Source: Rotaria socialis (taxonomy: Eukaryota; Rotifera; Eurotatoria; Philodinida; Philodinidae). From it: DNA of 64,000 nt. The position numbers and the translations under genes were made by a program. The stretch lies in the NCBI GenBank assembly GCA_905331475.1, contig CAJNYU010002054.1, positions 310,001 to 374,000 on the forward strand, in the 5' to 3' direction. The first letter of the stretch is position 1. Each line of letters opens with the position of its first letter. Shown in pieces: positions 1-13,843 of this stretch. The notes beneath the pieces were generated by a model, which worked only from the letters and a program-made list of their open reading frames with translations, made no database searches and was not told where the DNA came from.

Positions 1-581
1 AGTCAAGAGCTAATATCAACATCGAAATACATTTATGAGCATCGAAAACAAAACACACTTGTATCTAATAATATCGTATAATAATTATTTATTGAACAGC
101 TAAAATGTATATAAATACAGAACTGTTGTGAATAAAACTGCTTCGTTTATCGGTCTGCTTGCTCATGTTGCTTAGCCGCTTAATGGTAAAAGAACCAATG
201 AAACGAATAATATCTATGATGCCGTCAGTGTATAATATGAACAGACTGCATAAAGTGAAAAGCGCCAGAACGAAAATATTATACAAAAATATTTCAAACT
301 ATGACTAATTTTTGTGTGAAATTAGTTTTTTATTTTACCCAGATTTAAAAACAGAATACAAAAGTGCATAAGTGAATTCCTTTTAGAAATAATGCACTGA
401 TCCATTCACATCAGTCAGTAGATCAATGATTCAGTCTCAGAGAAACGACGACATCACTATAACATACTTCTTTATAGAGTTCCAAGAGATTGCTGAATGG
501 TTAGATTTATCCAATCATAAAATTGTATGTTATGTATACTGTCGATGTCGAATATAAACATATACTGATTCTAGATGATCA
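1..581. other. Intergenic, no gene seen
   Basis: AT-rich sequence with no reading frame that I can connect to a gene. Immediately before the ggnbp2 start there is an acceptor-like tract ending in tgattctag at about 566-574, seven bases before the ATG. This could be the 3' end of a 5'-UTR intron or a spliced-leader acceptor. Confidence 0.5.
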
Positions 582-3500
582 ATGGATAGCTGTGATCCAA
601 GTACTTGTATGTCTCCAATAAAACCTACAGCTCGACTTGTAGCTGTATGTCAAAAAGAACAAGTGTCATCATTTGATAAACGTCAAATACCAATCAATAT
701 TGATGAAAACCTTATTGTAAATTATCTTTTTCTCGATTTAAAAATGAAAAGACATATGCTTATATTGAATTTTATAATTAGATGAAACTTCAAGTTGATG
801 ATGCATGCATAACAGGTGATCATCATTGTTGTAATAAAAAAACGAAAAAGTATGAAACGTTTATTAATGGATATAAAAAATTAACTATGGAAGAATTAAA
901 TGACGCTCTATGTGTACCCAGTACTCAAATAAAAGAATATATTCTTCATAGTGTACCCTGCATTGGTTGTCGAACAAGGTTTGATAAAATGATTATTCGT
1001 TTTATTTTAAATTAATTAATTTTATTGCATTAGTATTGAAAATTTTATCAAATCATTATTAGAACATCATCATTCAGGATTAGAACCACTCATTATGAAT
1101 GAAAAAGCGTCCATAACTGTAACGAAAATTTATAGCTCTAATCCTGATAATATTTATACACTGTTTTATGTTCATGGGTACAAAAAACAAACATTGAAAG
1201 ATTTCATTGCATTGATTATTATTTTTCTTTCATAGATCGAAATTAAATTCATTTATTGAAAGTATTCCGAAGTCGAAAAAGAATCGTCGATGTATTATTC
1301 ATTCATTAGATAAATCTAAATCTATTAAGTAAAACAATCAGTGTTGTAATTATCCTTTTGTCAAATTTTATTTTTTCTCGCTTTATCTTTTAGCGATTGG
1401 GAACTTGTTTGGGATTCAATGAATGAAGAATGCCGTGATACAATTACATTAATCGAAGCCGATTGTTTACTTGATACATTAGAAAATTATTTACATAAGC
1501 ATAAGTATAATTTTAAAACTCAATGAATATTCATTTCGTTTGTTTATTAATGTATTTGTTTTTTAATAGATTCTGTTCGGAATGTAAACTTAAAGTATTA
1601 GAGGCCTATGATATTTTACTGGACAATGGAGATAATAAACATCGAGATAAGAAAGGATATTGCCCTGCATTATATGAAGGTAAGATTATGGAAATCAAGA
1701 ATAGATTAATTCGAAATGGGTAATCAGTTTCTTTTAAAGATTGTGAAAAAACTAAATTTCGATTTATTTTATATTTACTGTAGAAAATCAAATACTTATA
1801 ATGAGTTTTAGCTTGAGAGAAATTTTAAAAAAATGATAATCCGATGAACGATTATTTCTAAATGATGAATTTTGTTTGTGAAAAGATTTCATCTAATCAT
1901 GGCCCCTGAGATGCAAGCACATTCTACGCCTACAGGAAGATTTCAGTAAGACTACAAAAGTCTAAACGAGTTTTTTTTCTTCATAAGCCTGCTAAGTCAA
2001 GTTACAATCGTCTTAATGGAATTTTTGAGATAAAACTTTTCCCACAGGAAAATTAAATCACCGTCAAAAATATTCTGAGACCTTGAAATCAACCGAACCT
2101 CTTTTTACACTTATTTGAATCTCATGAATGTCGTTTTTCACACTCAATGTGAATTTCAATATTACATATCAGCTGCAATGATGTCTCTATAACTATTATA
2201 TAGAAATTTTCTTTAAATAATTTGTTTATTTCTAGGTTTACGATCATGTACTAATGATAAACATATTCATATTGATTCCAACAAAGTATTTATTGGTAAT
2301 TTAATTGCACGAGCAGAATCCGAAATTCAAGATAGTCGACGTGAACGTCATGCTAAAACATTAGATATAGCTCAAGAAGAAATTCTAACTTGTATTGGTA
2401 TTTATTTATTTGAACGATTTGATAAAATCTATCGTACAATGCGATCTGAAGAACAAACATGGCAACTGCTATTTTATATTGGAATTGATTGTTTAAGATT
2501 AAGTAAATTGTTTTCATAGGCGATGCCTGGTTTTTGTTTATAAAAAGAAACGCATTCATTTAGACTTTGAAAAGGCTGTTGATGGCAAACAAGATTTTAG
2601 TAGGACATTACAAATTTTATGTGATGAATTTCGTGAAGCAGACGAGCTAAAAGTACAGAAAAAGCAACAAAAACGTTCAAAGCGTAAAGCTCGTCGTCAA
2701 ATGAAAACGAATGAAAATAATAAGGTAATATTTTCTTTGTGACAAACAGACTTGTGTATATATTTGTTTTTCTTTTAGAGGAAAGCAAATAAAATAAGAG
2801 AAGAAATCGATGAAAAACCAACTTCACGATCTAATTCTAATGATAATAAACAAAAAACAATAACTCGCCGTCGAACAAGTAGCTGTTGTTCTTGTCTATG
2901 TCATTCCTGTGATGAACGATCAAAGTCGCTGTCGATTAGTCATACAACACTGCCATCCGCATCATTAGTGAAGTCACAATCGTGTCCATCCTCATTACTT
3001 TTCACATCTGAATGTACACCAAAACAATCACTTGAAGTTAATAATAAACAAAAAATGCCATTATCAAGTTCACTTGAAACTCTTTTTTCATCTGTTTCAA
3101 CAAGGGAATGCGCTTGTCACGGTAGAAATTTAGGTAAATAAAAATGAATTTTATTTTCATACAATCATCTGGAAATTTTTGTTTTCAAGAAAAACAGCAA
3201 GTGTCCTGTGACGAATGTCCAACATCATCATCGTTGTCATGTATCCGCTGTTTAAGTACACGAACTGATCTTGGTTATTCCTCAGGTAAATTCATTTACT
3301 GCCAGATAACAATCAACCATTGTTTCTAACATATTATTCGCAAACGATACAAATCTATTTAATGTTGTTATAGAGACTAAATTATCAGCGAGGCTATTCT
3401 ATACTTGAAAAGTCTATTGGGAACTTCTAACAAATAAAAACAAAAGAAACGAAATAGATACTTTCGATACAAAGACAATATTGTAGCTTGAGAATCGTCG

Positions 3501-4726
3501 ATCAAATAAGAAAAAGTGATTTAAAATAATGTCTATATATGTACGTAGACAAACAAAACGAACGAAAGCACGCTCCAAATGATGTATTCATAGTTTGTAG
3601 GGTTCTCTATATTATCTGCATATTATTAAACCATAAATGGGAGATTCGGCTAAGTTTAGCAGAGAGTAATGAACTCACTGAGAGCCAATTTCATGAAAAA
3701 GAGAAAAATTTTATAGGATTATTTCTATTGCGAACAATATTTTTGTTCTTTCTAGAAAATATAAATAGATTTTTTAGTCTTATCATTTAATAACTATGCA
3801 AGTTATTATTATTTACATTCCACAAACGGCATGTAAATATTCACTTATCACAAAAACAGAATAAAAACCTGATGTACTGAAAAAAAAAGCTACTGTTGTT
3901 TTGCTTTATTTAGGGCAAGATGAAACTTGTTCGTTTGGTCCTTGTGAATGTTCACTACTATGTGATGGATGTTTAACTGAACGTAAGCATAAACTTTTTT
4001 GCCGATAATCATCATTCATATATGGCATTTTTTTGCTTTTTTCTTCCAGTACCACATTGTTGTCCATTACACGAAGAAGATGAGAATAGTGATGAACATG
4101 GCGAATCTGTTTCACCATGTAATTCTGTTTTGTCCAGTGGTATCTATAGTCATAATTGTTGTGTTCATAATACATTAATAGGTAAGTGTTTATCATTATA
4201 ATCAATTTTCGATAAAAAAAAGGATATTTATTTTTTAGATTTAAAAAAAACAATTGAATTATGTGATACTACTGGAAAACATACCCTTAAAGTAAGTAAA
4301 TATTTGATTTAATTTTTTAAATTCATATTATAGTAAAGAATGAAACATTCCATTCTACCTAAATACTTGAATAAAAACAAATTGAATATGTTAGCGACTT
4401 TTTCATTCACTATTGTATATTCATATACATGTTAATATTTTCTTCTAGCTACAATTATCTCAAGAATATCCATTTTTTCATATGGATCTGAAGCAAGCTT
4501 GGGTAAAATTAATTTTGTTAATCGATAAAAAAACTAATAGTTTTCGTATTTCTTCTAGGATGAAAATACGCCAATCGGTTTAGATAGTCAAATTTTTATA
4601 TCCGATAACGATCTTCATCGATTTTTCATGCTCAATAAAAATTTTGATATAAAACGTGCTCAATTACGAGATAATATCAAGTTAAAATTTCTAGCATGGA
4701 AACAACGTCTACCATATGAAGCTTAA
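582..4726 (+). CDS. ggnbp2: Gametogenetin-binding protein 2 homologue (15 exons)
   Basis: Exons: 582-716, 782-978, 1034-1177, 1236-1328, 1394-1504, 1570-1679, 2236-2502, 2564-2724, 2779-3133, 3190-3285, 3914-3982, 4050-4181, 4239-4291, 4449-4502, 4559-4726. They join in frame to 714 residues, close to the roughly 700 of vertebrate GGNBP2. Collinear blocks include ARLVAVC and a RRQIP-like stretch near the start, VPCIGCR, SIPKSKKNRRC, CSECKLKVLEAYDILL, GYCPALYEGL, RRERHAKTLDIAQEE and EEQTWQLLFYIG. A basic coiled segment, then Cys/His/Ser-rich low complexity and a conserved C-terminal block around the last exon follow. In vertebrates the protein is linked to spermatogenesis and growth control; its biochemistry is unclear. 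Two introns (1680-2235 and 3286-3913) are about ten times longer than the others. Identity is strong; individual splice sites rest on frame continuity. Confidence 0.93.
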
Positions 4727-5187
4727 ATAAAAATGTACTTTTTCTTTCATTTTTTTCCTTAGTTTATGCGTCTGTTTTTTTTTTCATTTTCTTTCAAACA
4801 TATAAAAGTGAATTTATTGATTATTATAAGATAATCTACACTAATGGAAAACAAAATAAAACAAAAAAAAATCAAGTCGAAACTTTATATTTGGAAAAAT
4901 TTTCTTTTTTCCTGTTCATTTGCTTCTGCTATTATTTTTCTTTGGTCTTTTGTGCACACAGCAATGTCCGTTTGTTTTCTTTTCTTTTTTTCGAAACATA
5001 TATCTTTGTGTGTATGTAGTTGAAGATAATCTTGTGAAACAAAAGAATATATTAGTTATTATTTAATTTATTCACTACAGAAATATTATTTTCAAAATGA
5101 ATTTTACTAATTGGCAAGCGTACCGGAATATTTCATCCTTGTTTTTTGTTTTGAAATGATTACTACTTTTAAAGAAATATAAAATTA
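4727..5187. other. Intergenic 3' flank of ggnbp2
   Basis: T- and A-rich sequence. An AATAAA polyadenylation signal overlaps the ggnbp2 stop region (about 4727-4732). No coding potential seen. Confidence 0.5.
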
Positions 5188-6976
5188 TTAAGAGAGCATC
5201 TATGACAGCACTGAGGAATCGAAGCACTCGATAAAATTTATTTTTGTTTTTTTTATGCTCATTTGAAAGATCAAGGTTTAAAACTACTAACTTGAAAATT
5301 TTAGCTTCTAATACTTTTCTTTCGAAAAGTTAGTCAAAGACGACTTTTCCCACCTTCACAAATTTTCAATATAAAAAATAGCAAAAATTTCTCGATCAAG
5401 CAACCCTGTCTCATGCCTCAGAAGATTGTTCAAATCTTTAGACGAATACTCTGAAAGATAGTCCATAGATAGGTGAATAATACTGGATATTTAAAGTATT
5501 GGATAGTATTCTTTTTTCGAGGCTACAAGCATCAACAAGTATGGCATGTGGCATCATTTTTTATTTTTTTCTAGTCTATTTTTCACAGTATATTTGATCT
5601 AATCTTTTCAAATAAGGAGACCCCAAGCTGAATCTCGGATATGTCATGTAACTTTTAATTCTATAAAAATTGCAAACAACCTTTTGAAAAAGAATGGAAT
5701 GTTCAATCCGAAAAGTAGCTAACATTATCAATATGATAGTGAAAATCATGAAAATAAACCACATGTGACCAATACTAGATATCATCGATTCACAAACATT
5801 TTAGTGTATAAAAAATAAGATTAGTATACTAAACTGTTTAGCAAAGTTAGTTCGTTCTTAAACGAAGAGAAAAAAATTTTCGATCTCCTCCGACCTCCTG
5901 GGACAGTACACGGATCTGTTGAAAATTTCGAAAAATATTTTTTGTCATAGAATCGAATGATTATGGTTTCAGATGAAAGAGCTTGAGAAACTAATCAAAA
6001 TCGAGTACTAAGAGCTGAACCTCAAAGGTGATATTTTTGAAGGCGGAGTATTTAAGTTTCACATTTCCAACTAATACGCCTTTAGATAGGAATTTTACTA
6101 GTGGTTCATCCATGGTAAAATTGCACCTAAAGCACACCCTTCCATACACAGTTGTAATCAGTTTTTCAAGCTCTTTCATGTGAAACTATTATCATTCGAT
6201 TCAATGACAAAAAATATTTTTCGAAATTTTCCACAGATTCCTGTACTGCCCCAGGAGGTCGGAGGAGATCAAAAAATTTTTTTTCTTCGTTTAAGAACGA
6301 ACTAACTTTCCTAAACGGTTTAGTATACTAATCTTATTTTTTATACACTAAAGTTTTTGTGAATCGATGATATCTAGTATTGGTCACATATGGTTTATTT
6401 TCATGATTTTCACTATCATATTGATAATGTTAGCTACTTTTCGGATTGAACATTCCATTCTTTTTCAAAAGGTTGTTTGCAATTTTTATAGAATTAAAAG
6501 TTACATGACATATCCGAGATTCAGCTTGGGGTCTCCTTATTTGAAAAGATTAGATCAAATATACTGTGAAAAATAGACTAGAAAAAAATAAAAAATGATG
6601 CCACATGCCATACTTGTTGATGCTTGTAGCCTCGAAAAAAGAATACTATCCAATACTTTAAATATCCAGTATTATTCACCTATCTATGGACTATCTTTCA
6701 GAGTATTCGTCTAAAGATTTGAACAATCTTCTGAGGCATGAGACAGGGTTGCTTGATCGAGAAATTTTTGCTATTTTTTATATTGAAAATTTGTGAAGGT
6801 GGGAAAAGTCGTCTTTGACTAACTTTTCGAAAGAAAAGTATTAGAAGCTAAAATTTTCAAGTTAGTAGTTTTAAACCTTGATCTTTCAAATGAGCATAAA
6901 AAAACAAAAATAAATTTTATCGAGTGCTCGATACACTGGAGCGATCCTCGGTCGCGGCTCGTGGAAGCTCTCTTAA
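5188..6976. mobile_element. Foldback (long inverted repeat) element flanked by TTAA
   Basis: Two long arms, about 5192-5998 and 6152-6972, are near-perfect reverse complements separated by a loop of about 150 bp. The ends read GAGAGC (5192-5197) and GCTCTC (6967-6972). Both are flanked by TTAA (5188-5191 and 6973-6976), as expected for a piggyBac-type target site, though TTAA is palindromic and could belong to the termini. Each arm carries the same 69-codon open frame (5576-5785 on minus, 6367-6576 on plus), so that frame is duplicated by the repeat and is probably not a gene. No transposase is visible, so this is non-autonomous. The left outer arm is shorter than the right just inside the terminus, which indicates decay. 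Confidence 0.8.
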
Positions 6977-9310
6977 AATCCTACAATTGAAAACCATTGG
7001 ATTTGTCTCGCCTATGCGAGCGCCATTAGAAACTAGAAATGTCTCCGTATCTTAGATTCTGAAAAATAATGTCATAAAAAGTGTAAAATTCTCAGTCTGA
7101 AAAGCTCCCCAGTTGAGTTTCGCACCTTTTTCTTAGAGGAAATCTCTTGCTGTTATGTTAATAGTTAGTATTTTAAAATTAGAAAAATCTTATAAATATT
7201 AAGTTCAACTAATTAAATAAACAAAAGATTATTACAATCTTAGTTATGCAATTATTTACTTGAATGAAACTGCCTTAAAAATTTTATTTCATTCATAGGA
7301 ACGAACAATATCGTGCGTATCGACATGCACAATAACCTTAGTTATATTTTAATTGTCTTTCTTTTGTATATCTATTCATCGTATAGACAAGTTTGTTCAT
7401 TAGTATTCATTTAAACACCTATATAAATATTATTCTTTTCCGGTTGAAAATTAGTTAAAACTAATGACATGAACAATTCAACATCAAGTGTGACTTTACT
7501 AGTAAACAATAAGCAATGATGATTTCTTTTCTTCATGAAAAAAAAGGAATACTTTGGCATTGTACATCTTTCATCAATTGTGTAGGTTCGCCGATTTTAT
7601 ACTTCTCCTTAATTCATTTCTTTGTCTTGCTCTACACGTAAATTCTTCAACATTCTCTTTCGTCTTCATTTAACAACAGTTATATGAACATCTATTAAAA
7701 TGTGTTCGATAATGTATTCGACTACTTGATCAAGTGTTTTTCAACTTTATAACAAGACAAAGAGAAAGAGAACAAGTCGGCAAACAAAAGTAGTTTTCAA
7801 TCACTACGATGTATAATGTTTGTTGATTAATCATCATCATTCCACCCGGCAGCAGTTACTGGCAGAACCGTATAATAAGTTCTTTTCGTTTTTTACATAC
7901 AAATCGTATGTTGTGCTATGCATTGTATCATTTTATTATTGTTTAGTTTAAAAAATAATTTCCAAAGAAATCATTTCGTTTTATAATTATAATAAAAGAC
8001 ATTTTTGTCACGGTGAAATCTAAATTTGTATATCATACTGTTAACCTTCGTAATGAATGGGAAAAGAAATAAATTAAAAAGAAGATGCATAGAATCGTCA
8101 GACACATACATGTATAGAGTCACCTACTTGTTACACACGAATAGTTCATTAAAAAAATTACAACGAGCATTGCAATAGTAGGTTATTCAACGTGAATGTA
8201 CGATGTAAAATAGTAGAAGTCATATGAAAATATCTGCTCTTGTCAATACATTTCTCAGCAATTTAATAGATAGAAACAGCAAAAAAAAAACACCGAGGAG
8301 CTATATCGAGAATTTATTAGATTTGATATATCCTTGAGATTATTCTTCGTAGTTATTATAGTTTTTCTCTAGTTCAAATTAGAATTTATTCTTTACTATT
8401 GATCGAACGTAGGCGATGAATAATTACTAGAGAATGCAAATGTGTCATTATGTATATTTGATTTTAATTGTTATTTACAGTGTGATATTAATTTAGACTA
8501 AAATATACAAATCCTAGAGGCAAAAAAATAAATATCAAAAATAAAATATTATATTCAATGATTGATTTTGATTTTTTTTTTGAAATATTTGAAATAGAAA
8601 GAATCCATTCAATTGCTTTATTTGTTAACTTAGATTAAATCTTTTCGTATTATGGATATTTCTTTTTTCGAGTCTATCCTATTTTGCTTTCAATATCAAT
8701 ATCTTCTCGTTTAGTAATGTCGTAGTATCATTGCTAATTTATCTATGATTAAATATCTTGCATTTCATTTATACATACGAACAACGTATCATCCCCGATC
8801 AATCAATTTCTTTTTGGGCTCGCTTTTCGTATTCAACTATTGTACATTTTCTCTTCACAATGATTGGCTTATTTAATACATATACTTACAAATTTAAAGA
8901 GAAAACAAGCAAGAGAGAAAAGAAAAAAATCGTTTATGATTATTAAAAACAACCTCTTTTCTCTTAACATTACTGTCACCTAGTCACAAGCATAAACACA
9001 TACATTTTCGGTTGCTCGCGTGTATGTGCCTCGTTCGCTTTTTTCTATTAAATATTTGCAAAACAATTATCACACAAGAAAATCGGCAATCATCGAGTAT
9101 AGAAATCGTCACCGATTGGCGGAATAAAAGAAGAGAGAGAGAGAGAGAGACAGCGAAAGGGAAAAATATTAAAAAAAAGAAGCAGAGACATACAGAGGGA
9201 GAGAAGAGAGAAAAAGACGAACACGATCGATTAGCGACTACATTATTGACTACAGACTGTCAAAAGAAAGCGAAAGTAACTGAAAGTGAAAGCTGCATAA
9301 CAATACAACA
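6977..9310. other. Intergenic, upstream of goosecoid
   Basis: About 2.3 kb without a supportable gene. It contains a GA microsatellite at about 9132-9149 in what is probably the goosecoid 5' UTR or promoter. Promoter or enhancer elements for the homeobox gene are likely here but I cannot delimit any. Confidence 0.45.
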
Positions 9311-12216
9311 ATGTATCAACTTCCGCATTATTCTGATGCGCTCAAACAATTTCCATCAGCTGCACTCACAGCATATTTTTCTACTGGCGCTGGTTCCGGT
9401 GGTATTGGCAATGCAAATAGTGGAAATCCAATGAGTTCGGCCGGTGGTCATCATTCATTAGCTGCAGCAGCTGCAGCCGCTGCTGCTGTTGTTTCGCACA
9501 ATAATCCATTTTCGATCGATAATATTCTTGCACCACGTCCACGTTTATCCGTACCATTATCTTCTTACTATGGTGCAACATCAGCAAGTACTGCTCAGGC
9601 GGCTGCCGACTTTTATTGTAAGTACATTGAGTAAAACAAGCTACTTTTGTTGTCTTGTTTCTATATCTCATATTATCAATTGAACGTCAAAGGTGTTAGA
9701 GCGAAAGTTTATAATATGTATATATATATACTTTATCGGTTTTGTTTTGTATATTTGCTTATGATAAACGTGTTTAATTGTTGGTATGGTCAGTGATTCA
9801 CATTTATAACTAGATGTTTATTTCCGAATCGTCACCTGTTTCAGTAATAACGTCAAGTTATTGATGTTATTATATTCAATAGGACAGAAAGTTCAAAGCG
9901 AAAAATAAAAGTAATTGTTCATATAAATATACAATGATATTATGCTTTTGGGCACACTATAAAGAGTAGAAGTTAATTATAAAGTATTCTTTGAAAAAGA
10001 AACATTGTTTAAGAATTAAGATAAATAAATAAATAATTCATTGATTCTATTTTTTTTAAGCATATCCTGCATTACAAAATTTTTTTGCTGCTACAATGGC
10101 TCAAAATCATAAACGAAAACGAAGACATCGAACTATTTTTTCTGAAGAACAACTTGAACAATTGGAAGAAGCTTTCAATCGAACACATTATCCTGATGTT
10201 ATGATGAGAGAAGGTAATAAGATGAAAAGAAAACAATGTTGATAAATTTAACATGAAATTTTCTTTTAGATTTAGCAATGAAAATTGATCTTAAAGAAGA
10301 ACGTGTTGAGGTAAATACTTAAATTTAAAAATTAGATGATACGAATATCGATGAGATTTTTCTCTTACTGTGTTAATAATTGACTTTCGAAAATGAGATG
10401 AAGTAATGAACATTGCCTATTGGGCTTATTAGAGACCGTGAGAAGCTTTTATCAGTATGCAAGGTTAATGGCAGAAAGCACTTGGTCACAATGTCGAGTA
10501 GTTTAAAAATTTGTATTCATTTTCTTTCCTATCTTGTATCAAAAAGAAAAAAAAAGAAGCGAAGTTGATTTCTCACATTGCCTCTGGGTGACACAATACA
10601 ATCGAACGAACGAGCAATCGATCGATTGTTGTTGTTGACATGACGACTTTTCTGGTATATTGTTAGTATAGCTTCTTGTCTGAAAGAATCATATATGAAT
10701 TGACTTTTATTGACAGAAGCAATTGCCCGATTTAGTTCATCGTTTGCCAATTATCCGCTGATTGCTGACTAAATAAACTTGATTGAAACCAAATGAAAGC
10801 AAAAGAGGATCAGCTACTCAGATTGGAAAGTGATGACAAAAGAGAGAACAAGAGAGAGAGAGAGAGAGAAAATAAGTGCGAAGTCGGGATCATCCAAAGA
10901 CAAATCCAGTATGCATTCCATGTTCTCACTCTTATTTCAAGAGATTTTTTTCCATTTCCTTTTAATGCCGCCAATTCGTTTCTAGGCTTTGTATTCCACT
11001 ACATCCGATTGCTCTTTTCTTTGTTACACAAATAGATCTATATATTTTCTACGATATATTAATAATAATTTCTATTTGCTGTTATTTTGTTTTGGTATTG
11101 TTCAATGATGCGTTTCTTCTTCTTGTCTATTGCCGCTAATAGGCTAATAACTCACATAAATACATGATGGTGCCACCGTCAATACCAGTTAGATCTCAAT
11201 GTTTATATGTGATCAAATGAATGTATATGTATATGTATATAAATATAAATCATTTGTACACTTCCGGAAAGTAGTCAATTTTAGCTTGATATGTTATCGA
11301 TTCATGTATATAAATGATGTTCTAGATGGATAATTTGACTTGATTCATTTTTATGCATGATCACACATGAAAGAGAAAAAAAAGAGAAAACAATGTATAA
11401 CGAACATAAATGAACATACCGTAAGACATTATAACCAATAGAAGGCATAGAGAATATTGATCGGTTACACCTGCAATTCTAGCAGCTCTTAGAAGACAAT
11501 TAATTGGTTGGAATGGAAAATAATTTTCGCTTTTCCTATATTTTCTTTTCTTCTTGTTCTTAGGTTTGGTTTAAAAATCGTCGAGCAAAATATCGGTAAG
11601 TTAGAATTTAATTTCTCAAATAATTAATTGATGAACTGTCATTCTTTTAGAAAACAAAAACGTGAAGCAACTGAAAGATGTAAGAATTTCATTTTTTTTC
11701 CATTAATTTATTTGATTTTAATATTTATGTATGCATTCAGGTCGTCGTGAAGCTCTTGATAAATCTCAGCGAACGGATGGTGAAAGTACAGCAACCGGTT
11801 CATCGACGCCAGGTGCTGGTTCAAGTTCTTCATCGAGTAGTGTTGGTCAAGAAACATCAACAATTAATGATCATTCATTAACAACATCACAACATCTTGC
11901 TGTATGCCCAACAGCATTGACTTCAGCAGCAAGCAGTAATAGTAATAGTTCAACATCAGACTTATCACCTGGAATTCAATCAGCACAATCACCAACTTAT
12001 TGTCAACAGCCATTAGCTTTGACAACGACAAATTCACGAAACAACAACAATAATAATAATAATAATACCAATACCACTACAAACAATAACATCAATAATA
12101 ATAACAACAATACTTTAAATCATCATTCACGTAAAGACACTTTTCCAATAAATCATATTCGACAACAACAATCTATGGCAACAAATAATTCGAATGGGCC
12201 TTATCTTAAACTTTAA
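9311..12216 (+). CDS. gsc: Goosecoid homeobox transcription factor (6 exons)
   Basis: Exons 9311-9617, 10061-10213, 10270-10310, 11564-11595, 11651-11679 and 11741-12216 join to 345 residues. FSIDNIL at residues 67-73, followed by APRPR, is the goosecoid eh1 (Groucho-binding) motif. The homeodomain spans about residues 122-181, with [22 protein letters not shown] and lysine at homeodomain position 50 (Lys171), the bicoid/goosecoid-type DNA-specificity residue. The intron after residue 167 falls exactly between homeodomain positions 46 and 47, a classical paired-class splice site. There is a poly-Ala tract N-terminally and a Ser/Thr/Asn-rich tail. Intron 3 is 1253 bp, much longer than the others, and could hold regulatory sequence. 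The family acts as a nuclear repressor in axial and foregut patterning. Confidence 0.93.
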
Positions 12217-13843
12217 AAAGAAAAAGAATATGACGACTGTTGTTTTCTTTTCGTGTTATTGTTGTGTGTGCGTGTATAATATTTCTACTGATGCGAGTCT
12301 TTATTTTCTAGTTTTTGCCCTGAACAGTGACATCCTTCTTCTTGTTGGCAATAAAATGATTCAAAAAAAATATTCGATATTGATTAGTCTAATATTTTCT
12401 TCTTCTTTTTTTTACTTGATACAAGCAATAGATAGAAAATAAAGAACTATCAGTGTTTGTCATCAGAAATGATCATTATTTTCAATGAACGGTAGATATT
12501 GAAGAACAAACCTAAGCGTTATGATCATTTGCCCTGCTGTGATTAAAAAAAAGGCGAGACGTATATACGGTGATCGATTACGTCTATTATAATTAACTCG
12601 AAATCTGATTTGAAAGTCAAAAAGAAAAGAAATCATTTATGCTTCAATGCAACCATAAATGGCGGTATGTACAGAGATGTCTTTTTTTTAACAACTATGG
12701 GAAAAACATTGAATTTTCTCAACTAGAATTTTTGTTTATCAGAAAGATCGAATTCGTTAAAAGCATAGATTAATACTTTATTTATGAATGAATCAAATTA
12801 TGAAAAGTCAAGTATCGATTAAATGAATGGATTTTAAGCTAACATAAATAAGATGATATTTCGGAAACAAGAAATCAGATAACTTGTTCAGTATAGCTAT
12901 TATTGATTTCAAGGTAAAGTACAATTTGCATGAAAGTCTATATCTACTGCACGATTGTAGACATGCATGGAGTGTGGATGTCTCTAGTGTGCTCATTCGC
13001 AACAATCTATATCTGATGGCTATCTATCAGTGACCAATATGAGTCACTTCTTTTGTGACTAGACCGAGGCTCACTAGTTGTTGAGGGTGTTTTTTTATCT
13101 ATTTTTACTAACGGTCATTTGTGGAAACAGTTAATCGAAAATATATCCCTAAACCGAAAACTTATTGGTTATTCTGAGAAAGTTATACGGACAGATTTAG
13201 CAATTGACATATGTGTAAGTACCTATTGAGTGCATAAAAAAAGAGGTTCATATTATTTTCGTTCTCTCTCTATTTTGTACATTTTATTAAGTTTCTTTAT
13301 TGTATTTATATTCAATCCAACCAAGATTTTAGCAATACTCTTTTTTATCTTTCAAGACTTGCTAATATTGAATTGTTATTTTATTTTTCATTATGTCTTC
13401 TTCCGATGTGCATCTGAGAAACAACTTGCATGTGCATATTTTGATATGCATTGCGTGGACATGATGATAATGATGAAATGGCTGTATAAAAATGATTCGA
13501 TAATGAGAAAAATTGTTTTATATAAAATCAAGTATACTACCAATCAATGAATACTGCCTCGTTTTTTTTTTTTTTTTATAAAATGGTTCTATGATGTTTT
13601 TATTTATATTAAAAAAATGGTTTAGGAATTAAACTATTTCAGATAATGGAAATGAGAGTTTTATAATTTGGCATCTGTCGATTCATTGATTATGATTCAT
13701 ACATATATCTATTCTGTACCTATCTGAGAAATCCTCACTTTTCATTCTTGCAACTAATCTTTCGAAAAAACTTGGCTCATACTTTAACAATCGAAAAATA
13801 TATCATTTTCTGAGTTAATCTCTTTCAACTTGAATCAGAGAAA
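12217..13843. other. Intergenic, downstream of goosecoid
   Basis: AT-rich. Open frames here are short and T-rich and look spurious. A run of about 17 T occurs near 13563-13579. I see no gene. Confidence 0.45.

Noticed and set aside
3906..4253. A 115-codon minus-strand frame
   Set aside because: It is antisense to confirmed ggnbp2 exons 11-13 and their introns.
5576..6576. Two identical 69-codon frames on opposite strands
   Set aside because: They are the same sequence in the two arms of the foldback element; no family signal, so treated as part of the repeat.
9012..9434. A 140-codon plus-strand frame before goosecoid
   Set aside because: It runs through the GA microsatellite and overlaps goosecoid exon 1 in another frame; no ATG at its start and no homology.
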